From: JBCBJX01 sp038522735
GTDB lineage: Bacteria; Pseudomonadota; Alphaproteobacteria; Caulobacterales; Parvularculaceae
Reading direction: 5' to 3'
Length of the DNA stretch: 17,992 nucleotides
Assembly (NCBI GenBank): GCA_038522735.1
Contig: JBCBJX010000067.1
Span: 1-17,992 of the forward strand
In this document: positions 6,022 through 13,828 of the stretch, in pieces
Position numbering within the stretch: the first letter of the stretch is position 1
Layout: every line of letters begins with the position of its first letter
Notes under the pieces: generated by a model
Told to the model about the DNA's origin: nothing
The model's input: the letters and a program-made list of their open reading frames with translations, nothing else
The model's database searches: none
Made by a program: the position numbers and the translations under genes

Positions 6022-7482
6022 ATGAGGGTTGCTGTAATCGCCATCGCCGCCTTCGCGCCGGCGGCCTGCGCGACGGTCGATCGCGAAGAAGTCGACGCCC
6101 GTCTGCCGGATCGCGCCGGGTTCGCAGCCGAGGCGCCGGTCGAGAAACCGGCCGCGCCCGACTGGCTAGCGACCTTCGACAGTCCGCAGATGGAAGCACT
6201 GGTCGGCGAAGCGCTCGCCCGAAACAACTCGTTGGCGGCGAGCGCCGCGACGTACCGCTCTTCTCGTGAACTGGCCCGACAATCGCGGGCGGGACTGCTG
6301 CCGCGCGTCGAAGCATCGTTCGACGCCTCGCGTCAGGGCACCGTGTTCGGCCCGCAGCAGCGCGCGGTGTTCGGCTCCGATCGTGTCTACTTCAACCAGT
6401 ATTCAGCCGGCGTCCTCCTTTCTTGGGAGCTCGACATTTTCGGCCGCCTCGCCGACGGCGCCCGAGCGGCGTTCAACGACGCCGCAGCCGCACGCGCCGA
6501 TTTCGAAGGCGCGCGCCTCTCCCTCGCCGGGCGGACGGCGCAGGCGTGGTTCAATCTTGTCGAAGCGCGCCAACAGCGCGAGCTCGCCGAACGTGACGTC
6601 GATAACCGGAGCCGCAGCTACGCCGTCACGGACCGACGCTACGGCCGGGGCGTTTCGACCAGCCTTGACGTCCGCCTCTCAAGGTCGGCGCTCGCGTCTG
6701 CAGAAGCGACCCTGGCGCTGCGCCAACGCAATGAACTGGAAGCCTCCCGGGCCCTCGAGGTGTTGCTCGGCCGCTACCCCGCCGCCGAGCTCGCAGCCCC
6801 GGAAGCACTTCCGAAGCTTCCGGGCCTGCCGGACGTCGGAACCCCGGGCGACGTTCTCGCCCAGCGGCCGGACGTGCTCGCAGCGGAGCGCCGCATGGCG
6901 GCGGCGGGACTGCGGGCCCGCGAGGCGCGCAAAGCCCTGTTGCCGCAACTGACCCTCACGACGCCATTCAGCTCGAACGAGGAAGACTTCGAGGACGCGT
7001 TCAACATCAACCGGATCGGCGGCAGCATCATCGCCGGCCTCGTTCAGCCGCTTTTCCAGGGCGGGCGGCTCCGTTCCCAGGCGCGCCAGCGCAAACGCCA
7101 GATGCAAGGGGCGGTCTTCGACTATGTCGAGGCGGCGCTCAACGCGTTTCAGGAGGCTGAAAACGCGCTCGGGGCGGAGACGTTGCTCGAAAAACAGGAA
7201 ACGGCGCTCCGACTCGCCTTCGAGGAGGCCGCCGCGGCGCAGGAGCTGACAGAGCGCCGCTACGCTTCTGGCCGCGCCACCATCTTCGAACTGCTCGACG
7301 CCCAGCAGCGGCGGATCACGGCGGAAAGCCAATACATCACTATCGTGCGCGACCGGCTATCGAACCGCGTGTCGCTGCACCTCGCCGTCGGCGGCGCCTT
7401 CGAAGCGCCGGCCTTCGGACCGTCGGCAGACGGACAACCGGTCGCTGATGCGGCTGAGACCAGTAAAGGAGGAGCGGCATGA
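6022..7482 (+). CDS. RND efflux outer-membrane factor lipoprotein (NodT/OprM family)
   Basis: A 486-residue TolC-like channel subunit that links an RND pump to the cell exterior. The short signal peptide ends in APAAC with Cys16 as the lipidation residue. Two outer-membrane-efflux repeats follow, roughly residues 55-245 and 260-455. Their hallmarks are ELDIFGRLADGARAAF in the first and LVQPLFQGGRLRSQARQRK with LTERRYASGRATIFELLDAQ in the second, the latter typical of the coiled tunnel helices. GAGGGAG sits about ten bases before the ATG. The stop overlaps the next start as ATGA, so it is translationally coupled to the adaptor gene. No repressor gene (TetR/MarR) is present upstream; the divergent neighbour is the peptidase. 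The exported substrate is not predictable. Confidence 0.93.
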   Translation: MRVAVIAIAAFAPAACATVDREEVDARLPDRAGFAAEAPVEKPAAPDWLATFDSPQMEALVGEALARNNSLAASAATYRSSRELARQSRAGLLPRVEASFDASRQGTVFGPQQRAVFGSDRVYFNQYSAGVLLSWELDIFGRLADGARAAFNDAAAARADFEGARLSLAGRTAQAWFNLVEARQQRELAERDVDNRSRSYAVTDRRYGRGVSTSLDVRLSRSALASAEATLALRQRNELEASRALEVLLGRYPAAELAAPEALPKLPGLPDVGTPGDVLAQRPDVLAAERRMAAAGLRAREARKALLPQLTLTTPFSSNEEDFEDAFNINRIGGSIIAGLVQPLFQGGRLRSQARQRKRQMQGAVFDYVEAALNAFQEAENALGAETLLEKQETALRLAFEEAAAAQELTERRYASGRATIFELLDAQQRRITAESQYITIVRDRLSNRVSLHLAVGGAFEAPAFGPSADGQPVADAAETSKGGAA

Positions 7483-8753
7483 TCCGCGGCCTGTTTGGAT
7501 TTTTTCGCAAATTCCTCGTCGTCATCATCTCGATCGCCGTCGTGGTCGTCCCGACGGTCGGCATTATTTTGCTGCTCAACGCGAACAAGCCTCAGACGGA
7601 GAAAAAAGAGGTCGTCGTAACGGCGCCACGGGTGGTCGTTGCGACGATTGCGCCGCAGGCGGCCCAGCTTCGCGTCGAAACCCGCGGCGAGGTTCGCCCG
7701 CGCACCGAGATCGACCTGACGGCCCAGGTGTCCGGCCGCATCCAGAGCGTCTCCGCCGCGTTCGAAAACGGGGGCCTGTTCAAAAAAGGCGACGTCCTCG
7801 TCAAAATCGAGGACGCCGACTACCGCCTCGCCGTCACGCGGGCGGAAGCGAGCGTCGCCCAGGCGCGTCAGCTTCTCGTTCAGGAAGAGGCGGAGTCCGA
7901 ACTCGCCCGACGGGACTGGGAGGAGCTTGGCAATGAAGGCGAACCCTCCGCCCTCACCCTTCGTATTCCGCAGTTGAACAAGGCGCGTGCGGACTACGCC
8001 GCCGCTGAAGCCGATCTGCGGGTTGCCGAGCTGAACCTCGAGCGTACGAACGTACGCGCGAGCTTCGACGGTCGCGTGCGCGAAAAACGCGCCGATAGCG
8101 GCCAGTTCGTCACGGTCGGCACGCCCCTCGCCCGCATTTTTTCAACGGACGTCGCGCAGATCCGCCTGCCGCTGACGGATCAGGAGCTGTCGCTCCTCAA
8201 CCTCCCCCTCGCCTTCGTCGCGAGCAAGGACGATCCGGGCGCGGAAGTAACGCTGACGGCGCCTTTCGCGGGCCGGACGCGGGAGTGGACCGGGCGTCTC
8301 GTGCGGACCGACGGCGCGATCGACAGCCAGACGCGCCAGCTCTACGCGATCGCCGAGGTCGTCGACCCCTACGGCGCGGCCGCCGAGGAAGCCGGGGCGC
8401 CGCTCGCGGTCGGGCTCTTTGTCGAGGCTATGATCGCCGGGCGGGAAATCCCGGACGCCCTCCTCATTCCCCGCGTCGCCCTGCGCAGCGGTTCGCGGAT
8501 TTTTGTCGCGGACGCCGACGACAAACTCCGTATCCGCGACGTCGAGACGATCACCATCGACGAGGAGACCCTGCTCGTGCAGTCAGGGCTCGCCGCGGGC
8601 GAGCGCCTCATCTTGTCGGTCGTACGCGGAGCGACCGAGGGCATGGAGATCGAGCCTTACGACCCGGATGCGCCGGAGCCGGCGCAGACCGACGCAGAGG
8701 ATGAACCGTCGGTCGCCGCCGCGGTCGCGGAAGACGACGAGGGCCGGCTGTGA
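7479..8753 (+). CDS. RND efflux periplasmic adaptor (membrane-fusion protein)
   Basis: A 424-residue HlyD/AcrA-type adaptor connecting inner-membrane pump and outer-membrane channel. A single N-terminal membrane segment (residues about 11-34, LVVIISIAVVVVPTVGIILL) anchors it instead of a lipobox. GEVRPRTEIDLTAQVSGRI and the later FDGRVREKRADSGQFV are the two halves of the lipoyl-like domain. The alpha-helical hairpin lies between them (about 105-185), and the beta-barrel and membrane-proximal domains follow. The last 40 residues are an unusual acidic Ala/Glu/Asp tail. The ATG at 7479 has AAAGGAGGAG eight bases upstream and overlaps the preceding stop by four bases. Confidence 0.93.
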   Translation: MIRGLFGFFRKFLVVIISIAVVVVPTVGIILLLNANKPQTEKKEVVVTAPRVVVATIAPQAAQLRVETRGEVRPRTEIDLTAQVSGRIQSVSAAFENGGLFKKGDVLVKIEDADYRLAVTRAEASVAQARQLLVQEEAESELARRDWEELGNEGEPSALTLRIPQLNKARADYAAAEADLRVAELNLERTNVRASFDGRVREKRADSGQFVTVGTPLARIFSTDVAQIRLPLTDQELSLLNLPLAFVASKDDPGAEVTLTAPFAGRTREWTGRLVRTDGAIDSQTRQLYAIAEVVDPYGAAAEEAGAPLAVGLFVEAMIAGREIPDALLIPRVALRSGSRIFVADADDKLRIRDVETITIDEETLLVQSGLAAGERLILSVVRGATEGMEIEPYDPDAPEPAQTDAEDEPSVAAAVAEDDEGRL

Positions 8754-11700
8754 ACGGATTAATCGCCTGGTGGGCCCGCAATTCGGTCGCCGCCAACCTC
8801 CTGATGATCGCCCTGTTTGCGGGCGGCGTGTACGGATACTTCAACATTGAACGGGAGGTCTTCCCGTCCGTCGAAGTCGATGCGGCCACGGTCTCAATCA
8901 CCTGGCAAGGAGCCGCGCCGCAGGAGGTTGAAGAGCAGATCATCCTGAGGGTTGAAGAGGCCGTCAGCGATATCGACGGCCTGAAAGAGGTGAGCGCTGT
9001 CGCGCGAGAAGGGTTCGCGAGCGTCACCGTGGAGGCGCAGGAAGGCGTCGATATCGACGACTTCGTGAACGAGGTGAAAAGCCGCGTCGACGGCATCTCA
9101 ACGTTCCCGGCCGACGCGTTCCCGCCCGTCGTCCGCCAGCTGCCGACGAACCAGGACGCAATCTACCTCGCCGTCTACGGGGATCTTTCCGACCGCGACC
9201 TTTCTCGCCTGGCCCGCGACGTGCGTGACGAGCTCGCCCAGCTGCCGAACGGCTCGCCGCTGGTGGATGTCTTCGACAACCGTTCGGAAGAGGTCTCGAT
9301 CGAGGTCTCCGAAGCCGCTTTGCAGCGCTACGGCCTTACCTTCGATGATGTCGCTCGCGCCGTTCGCGGCACCTCCATCAATCGGTCGTCCGGCCAGATC
9401 AGGCTCGATACCGGCGACGTTCAGCTGCGTGCGGAGAACCTCGCCGACACCCGGCGCGAGTTTGAACAGATAATCGTCCGCCAGACGCCAGACGGCGCCA
9501 TCGTCCGGGTGCGCGACGTGGCGACCGTTCTCGACGGCATGGAGGACGCGGAGTTCATCGCCACGGTCAACGGCGAGCGCATGGCGGGCATGGTGATCCG
9601 CGCGCCGGAAAGAACCGATGTCGTCAAACTATCGGACGCCGTCGGAAAGTACGTGGAGGAGCGCCAGAAGACACTGCCGGAAGGCGCGACGCTCTATCTG
9701 TGGTTCGACACGGCGACGCTGTTTTTCGCACGGCTGGAACTCATCGGCTGGAATGCGCTCGGCGGTCTCGCTCTGGTGATCGTCGTCCTGACTCTCTTCC
9801 TGCGTCCGAAGGTGGCGCTGTGGGTCACCGTCGGCATTACCGCCTCGTTTGCAGGCGCTTTCTTCATTATGCCGATCTTCGGCGTGTCGCTGAACATGCT
9901 GTCGCTTTTCGCGATGCTGCTCGTCATCGGCATCGTGGTGGACGACGCCATCGTCGTCGGCGAGAACATTCACAGACAGGTTGAGTCCGGTAAACGCGGC
10001 GTCGACGCGGCGACGATCGGCGCCCAGCTCGTCGCGAAGCCGGTTTTTTTCGCCGTCATCACGACGATGATCGCTTTCGCGCCTTGGCTCTTCATCGGCG
10101 GCCCGGCGGCGGATTTCTTCGGTCACGTCTCGCTGACGATCGTTGCGGCACTGACGTTCTCTCTTGTGGAGTCTTTCTTTATCCTGCCCGCCCACCTGGG
10201 GCACCTCCACCCCGCCGAAGACGACAAGGGCTGGCTTTCGCGCATACAGGACAGGATCGCCAACAGCCTCAATTGGGTCGGCGACACGATCGTGCGCCGG
10301 GTGGCGAAGCTCGCTCTGCGCGCGCGCTACTTCACTGTCTCGCTTTTCGTCGCTCTCTTCGTCATAGCGATAACGATCGTTTCAACCGGGTACGTGCGGT
10401 TCTCGTTTTTCCCGAACATTGAAGGGAACTTCCTGTCCTTTGCGGTGAATTTGCCGGAAGGCACGCCGTTCTCGCGCACAGAAGAGGTTTACAGGCAGGT
10501 TGAGGCCGCCGGCCTCGAGCTCATGGAGGACCTCGAGGAAGAGTTCGGATACACTGTCATTCAGTCGATTTACGCCGACGCTTTCGGTACGGGCGTCGAT
10601 TGCTTCCTCACTGTCGTCGAGGCCGACGAGCGCCCTGACATCTCGGCCTCGGAGGTGCTGGAGCGCATGCGTGAAAAGGTCGGCGACATCCCCGACGCCG
10701 AGGACATCACGAGCAACTCCGATTTCAACAACACCGGCCCCGAATTGCAGTTCGGCATCGAAGCCGCGGGCCTTGATGACCTGCGTATCGCGTCCAATGA
10801 GATCCAGGATTATCTCGCGACGATCGAAGGCGTCTACGACATCTCGGACAACCTGCAGTCAGCGACAGAAGAACTTCGGATCGTCCTGAAACCGGGTGCG
10901 GAGCGTCTTGGCCTGACATTGAGCGAAGTCTCCCGCCAGGTCCGTCAAGCCTTTTTCGGCGAAGAAGCTCAACGTCTGCCGCGCGACGGCGAAGACGTGC
11001 GCGTCGTCGTCCGCTACCCGCGGGACGACCGGCGGACGCTCGACAGCCTGCAATCCCTCCGCATCCGAACGCCTGACGGTGCTGAAGTTCCACTCGCGGA
11101 AGTCGCGGACGTCGAATACGCGCCGAGCTACAATGCGATCCGACGCAGCGACCGCAAGCGCTCCGCGCGCGTTTCAGCGCGTGCACGAGAGGACGTTGAT
11201 ACGGGTCCCATCTTCCGGGAGTTTTATTCGACCTTCGTGCCGGAATGGGAGCGACGCAATCCGAACGTCGAAATCCGCCGCCGCGGTCAGAGCCAGGACG
11301 AGCAGGAGTTCTTCGCCGAGATCTCCATCCTGTACCTTATCGCCTTCGGCTTGATGTACGGGCTCCTGGCGATCGCCTTCAACTCTTACTGGCAGCCTGT
11401 CCTCATTATGACGGCCATACCGTTCGGCTATACCGGCGCCGTTTTCGGGCACTTGATATGGGGTGTGCAGATGGACCTGTTCGCGTTCTTCGGCGTCGGG
11501 GCGGCGGCAGGGGTCGTGATCAACGACAACCTTGTGCTGATGGATTTCGTGAACCGATTGCGCGCTCAGGGCGTCGGCGCCTTCAACGCCCTTGTTCAGT
11601 CCGTCGTTTATCGGTTCAGGCCGATCCTCCTCACCTCGGTGACGACCTTCATCGGACTGACGCCGATCATGTTCGAAACCTCTTACGACGCCCAGTTCCT

Positions 11701-11926
11701 GATCCCGACGGTCGTCTCCCTCTCCTTCGGGGTCATGTTCGCGCTCTTCGTCACCTTGTTCTTCGTGCCGTCCATGTACGCGGTCGGCATCGATATCGGC
11801 CGGTTCTACAAGGCGCGGTGGACGGGCGTTCCTCAGCCCGCTTTCGGCGAAGGCGCGTCGACGGAGGACGAGAGCCCGTCGATCGAGGACCTCCGCCCCG
11901 GCATGGGAGAAGCGCCGGCGAAATGA
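8750..11926 (+). CDS. RND-family inner-membrane efflux pump
   Basis: A 1058-residue proton-driven RND transporter of the AcrB/MexB superfamily (COG0841). It starts at a GTG that overlaps the adaptor's stop (GTGA), giving a strictly coupled operon. The N-terminus WWARNSVAANLLMIALFAGG is the first membrane helix. VIGIVVDDAIVVGENIHRQ carries the proton-relay pair Asp398-Asp399 in TM4. The large periplasmic loops and the second six-helix bundle (GVGAAAGVVINDNLVLMDFV) are complete, so the pump looks functional. The first-helix style and the long charged first loop resemble the poorly characterised RND pumps of environmental proteobacteria more than classical drug pumps, so the substrate is left open. 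The C-terminal tail after the last helix is about 50 residues, Pro/Glu-rich and cytoplasmic. Confidence 0.94.
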   Translation: MNGLIAWWARNSVAANLLMIALFAGGVYGYFNIEREVFPSVEVDAATVSITWQGAAPQEVEEQIILRVEEAVSDIDGLKEVSAVAREGFASVTVEAQEGVDIDDFVNEVKSRVDGISTFPADAFPPVVRQLPTNQDAIYLAVYGDLSDRDLSRLARDVRDELAQLPNGSPLVDVFDNRSEEVSIEVSEAALQRYGLTFDDVARAVRGTSINRSSGQIRLDTGDVQLRAENLADTRREFEQIIVRQTPDGAIVRVRDVATVLDGMEDAEFIATVNGERMAGMVIRAPERTDVVKLSDAVGKYVEERQKTLPEGATLYLWFDTATLFFARLELIGWNALGGLALVIVVLTLFLRPKVALWVTVGITASFAGAFFIMPIFGVSLNMLSLFAMLLVIGIVVDDAIVVGENIHRQVESGKRGVDAATIGAQLVAKPVFFAVITTMIAFAPWLFIGGPAADFFGHVSLTIVAALTFSLVESFFILPAHLGHLHPAEDDKGWLSRIQDRIANSLNWVGDTIVRRVAKLALRARYFTVSLFVALFVIAITIVSTGYVRFSFFPNIEGNFLSFAVNLPEGTPFSRTEEVYRQVEAAGLELMEDLEEEFGYTVIQSIYADAFGTGVDCFLTVVEADERPDISASEVLERMREKVGDIPDAEDITSNSDFNNTGPELQFGIEAAGLDDLRIASNEIQDYLATIEGVYDISDNLQSATEELRIVLKPGAERLGLTLSEVSRQVRQAFFGEEAQRLPRDGEDVRVVVRYPRDDRRTLDSLQSLRIRTPDGAEVPLAEVADVEYAPSYNAIRRSDRKRSARVSARAREDVDTGPIFREFYSTFVPEWERRNPNVEIRRRGQSQDEQEFFAEISILYLIAFGLMYGLLAIAFNSYWQPVLIMTAIPFGYTGAVFGHLIWGVQMDLFAFFGVGAAAGVVINDNLVLMDFVNRLRAQGVGAFNALVQSVVYRFRPILLTSVTTFIGLTPIMFETSYDAQFLIPTVVSLSFGVMFALFVTLFFVPSMYAVGIDIGRFYKARWTGVPQPAFGEGASTEDESPSIEDLRPGMGEAPAK

Positions 11927-11933
11927 CCCGGCG

Positions 11934-11949
11934 TTAACCTTCCCTTAAC
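11934..11949 (+). promoter_or_regulatory. Full CtrA-type box TTAA-N7-TTAAC
   Basis: TTAA (11934-11937), seven bases (CCTTCCC), then TTAAC (11945-11949) match exactly the binding consensus of the alphaproteobacterial cell-cycle regulator CtrA. It begins eight bases after the pump's stop codon, so it does not belong to the efflux promoter. CATACT at 11959-11964 could be the matching -10, which would start a transcript near 11971 that ends at the terminator at 12054. The match is seen; CtrA control is inferred. Confidence 0.6.
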
Positions 11950-11970
11950 AAGTGTGGGCATACTTTGAAC

Positions 11971-12054
11971 GTGTCCTGAAAAGGACGCCCACCATACCCC
12001 AAGCGTAAGTCCGCGACCGCGCCCCGTCCCCCCACGGCGCGGTCGCACCTTTTT
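11971..12054 (+). ncRNA. Candidate small RNA with GAAA-capped hairpin and intrinsic terminator
   Basis: About 84 bases with no ORF. At the 5' end GUGUCCU (11971-11977) pairs with AGGACGC (11982-11988, one G-U) around a GAAA tetraloop. An unstructured linker of about 24 bases is followed by the terminator hairpin. A CtrA box lies 22 bp upstream. This is the layout of an independent sRNA, but the same bases could simply be the 3' untranslated end of the efflux mRNA. The family was not recognised. Confidence 0.35.
12013..12054 (+). terminator. Intrinsic terminator after the efflux operon / sRNA candidate
   Basis: GCGACCGCGCC (12013-12023) and GGCGCGGTCGC (12036-12046) form a perfect 11-bp stem with a C-rich 12-base loop. 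The stem is followed by ACC and five Ts (12050-12054). It separates the efflux operon from the tRNA-Asn unit. Confidence 0.88.
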
Positions 12055-12122
12055 GGGCGTCGCGAGTCTTAGGCCGCTGTCTTTCTTGCGTTTTTCGAAA
12101 AGGAAAAATCCGGCGCGCAGCG

Positions 12123-12151
12123 CTGGATTCGGCGTTTCGGCTTTGCTATAG
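12123..12151 (+). promoter_or_regulatory. Likely sigma-70-type promoter of tRNA-Asn
   Basis: CTATAG at 12146-12151 lies 19-24 bases before the tRNA and is a common alphaproteobacterial stable-RNA -10 element. The hexamer 17 bases upstream, CTGGAT (12123-12128), is a weak -35. The -10 is convincing; the -35 is tentative. Confidence 0.5.
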
Positions 12152-12169
12152 CCCGCGCTCCGACGGCGG

Positions 12170-12245
12170 TCCCCGATAGCTCAGTTGGTAGAGCAAGCGA
12201 CTGTTAATCGCTGGGTCGTAGGTTCGAGTCCTACTCGGGGAGCCA
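12170..12245 (+). tRNA. tRNA-Asn (anticodon GUU)
   Basis: 76 bases with encoded CCA. The acceptor stem TCCCCGA (12170-12176) pairs with TCGGGGA (12235-12241), and the discriminator is G12242. The D-loop is AGCTCAGTTGGTAGAGC. The anticodon arm AGCGA-CTGTTAA-TCGCT has GTT at 12203-12205. The T-loop is GGTTCGAGTCC. All stems are intact. No partial copy of its 3' end was noticed in the rest of the window, so an island inserted at this tRNA is not shown. Confidence 0.98.
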
Positions 12246-12459
12246 TTTCCAGAGTTCCGACCGCCCCGTCGCGCATCGGACCAAAGCGAATTGTCGAGCG
12301 CCGCCGCGCGCCGCCAATGGTTAAGCTGCACCGGGATTCTCTGTTGGCGCGCTTCCGAGACAGCGGAACTACTTGTTTCGGTCTTGCCGGGACATATCGT
12401 GCGATTGATTTTTCGAAGTTGGTCTGACACCGAGAGGCTGGAGTTCTGGGGGCGGCGAC

Positions 12460-13809
12460 GTGCTTGGGTTTACGACATCGGGAAGCGCGATTGTCACGGC
12501 GTTTGACGGCGATCCGATCATTTCGACGGACCCGTGGTTGTGCGACGACGCCTACTTCGGAAGCTGGCGGCACGACTTCGACATCCCGCCGGCCCAGCGC
12601 GAAGCTATTAAGTCGTCGAAATATCTCTGGTTCTCCCACGGCCACCCGGACCACCTGAACCCTGCCGACCTTCCGGATTTCTCCCAATCGAAGATCCTGA
12701 TCTCCGACCACTATGGCGGGCGCATTCACAAGGACCTTGAGAGCGCCGGTTTCGACGTCACGGTTCTCAAGGACAAGACGTGGGTTCCGCTGTCGGACAA
12801 CGTCTCGGTCCTGACCATCGCCAACGCCAATCAGGACAGCTGCCTGCTCCTCGATATCAACGGCCGCCTCGTCATCAACCTCAACGACGCCCCGGATCTG
12901 GGCTGGTCGGGTTACATCCGGAATACGGCGAAGTCTTTCAAGGAGGTCTATCTCCTGAAGCTTGTCGGTTGGAGCGGCGCGGACATGGCGAACTTCGTCC
13001 ATGAGGACGGATCGCGGGTGTACGACAGCGATCACTTCAAATCGCCGATCGCTCCCCGCTACCAGTCGGAAGCCGTGCGCTATGGGGCGAATGCGGTCAT
13101 TCCCTTTTCGTCGTTTCACAAGTATCAGCGTGAAGACAGCGCATGGGCGAACGGGATCGTTCCGAGTCTGGCTGACTATATGACTGGCGCGAATCCTGAT
13201 GGCGCACTAATCCTGCCGCCGCATGTTATGGTCGATTGCGAGACGGACGAAGTGACGGAGATCGCACCGCCGCAGCTCCCGCACGCCATCATTTCGCCTG
13301 AGACATTCGGCGACAACTGGTCCGACGAACTCGACCCCGACGAGGTGAAACGCTGCTTCGCGTACTTCCAGAAAAAGGAAGTTCTAGCGAAAAACCTCGG
13401 CTTCGTCGCACTCAATATCGGCGGAAAGACGCATACGATCAAACTTGATGGAGGGCCGGTGGACCGGGGCGTCACGTTCTCCGCACCGCGCCAATCGTTC
13501 ATGACGGCTATCGACTATGAAATCTTCGACGATCTCCTGATCGGCAACTTCATGAAGACGACGCTGCACGGCATGGAAAGTCTTTATCCAGATTTCTCGC
13601 CGGTCGTTGCAAAGTACGCCGACAATGGCGGCGTTCAGACACGCGCCCAATACGGCGCCTATCATCGGCATTACTTCAGCAGGGACCCGATGGCGACCCT
13701 CTTCCACTGGGCCGAGACCCACACGGAAAGCATTTTTCGGCGCATGGTTCCAGACGAAAGCACGGTCTTCAACACTGCGAAAAAAGTCTATTGGAGCCTC
13801 AAACGGTGA
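12460..13809 (+). CDS. Metallo-beta-lactamase-fold hydrolase, CMAH/UlaG-like branch
   Basis: A 449-residue protein with the zinc/iron site HxHxDH as SHGHPDHLNP (His60, His62, Asp64, His65) and a further conserved-looking Asp143 in LVINLNDAPD. 'SHGHPDHLNP' plus 'NLND' recalls the UlaG/CMP-Neu5Ac-hydroxylase-like branch of the fold rather than beta-lactamases or glyoxalase II. About 150 residues follow the hydrolase core (from about residue 290), with aromatic and His-rich stretches such as YGAYHRHYFSRD; I do not recognise this as a named domain. No Rieske motif is visible. The start is a GTG at 12460 after GGGGGCGG, with no ATG available. It lies 214 bp after tRNA-Asn, and the next gene begins 19 bases after its stop, so the two are probably co-transcribed. 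The substrate is unknown; a role in surface-polysaccharide or nucleotide-sugar chemistry is only a guess from the neighbour. Confidence 0.75.
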   Translation: MLGFTTSGSAIVTAFDGDPIISTDPWLCDDAYFGSWRHDFDIPPAQREAIKSSKYLWFSHGHPDHLNPADLPDFSQSKILISDHYGGRIHKDLESAGFDVTVLKDKTWVPLSDNVSVLTIANANQDSCLLLDINGRLVINLNDAPDLGWSGYIRNTAKSFKEVYLLKLVGWSGADMANFVHEDGSRVYDSDHFKSPIAPRYQSEAVRYGANAVIPFSSFHKYQREDSAWANGIVPSLADYMTGANPDGALILPPHVMVDCETDEVTEIAPPQLPHAIISPETFGDNWSDELDPDEVKRCFAYFQKKEVLAKNLGFVALNIGGKTHTIKLDGGPVDRGVTFSAPRQSFMTAIDYEIFDDLLIGNFMKTTLHGMESLYPDFSPVVAKYADNGGVQTRAQYGAYHRHYFSRDPMATLFHWAETHTESIFRRMVPDESTVFNTAKKVYWSLKR

Positions 13810-13828
13810 CGCTGCCGGCGCGATCATC

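Noticed and set aside
13607..13828. Upstream extension of the membrane-protein frame inside the MBL gene
   Set aside because: These residues lack membrane-protein character and overlap a conserved-looking coding end. The hydrophobic protein begins after 13829.
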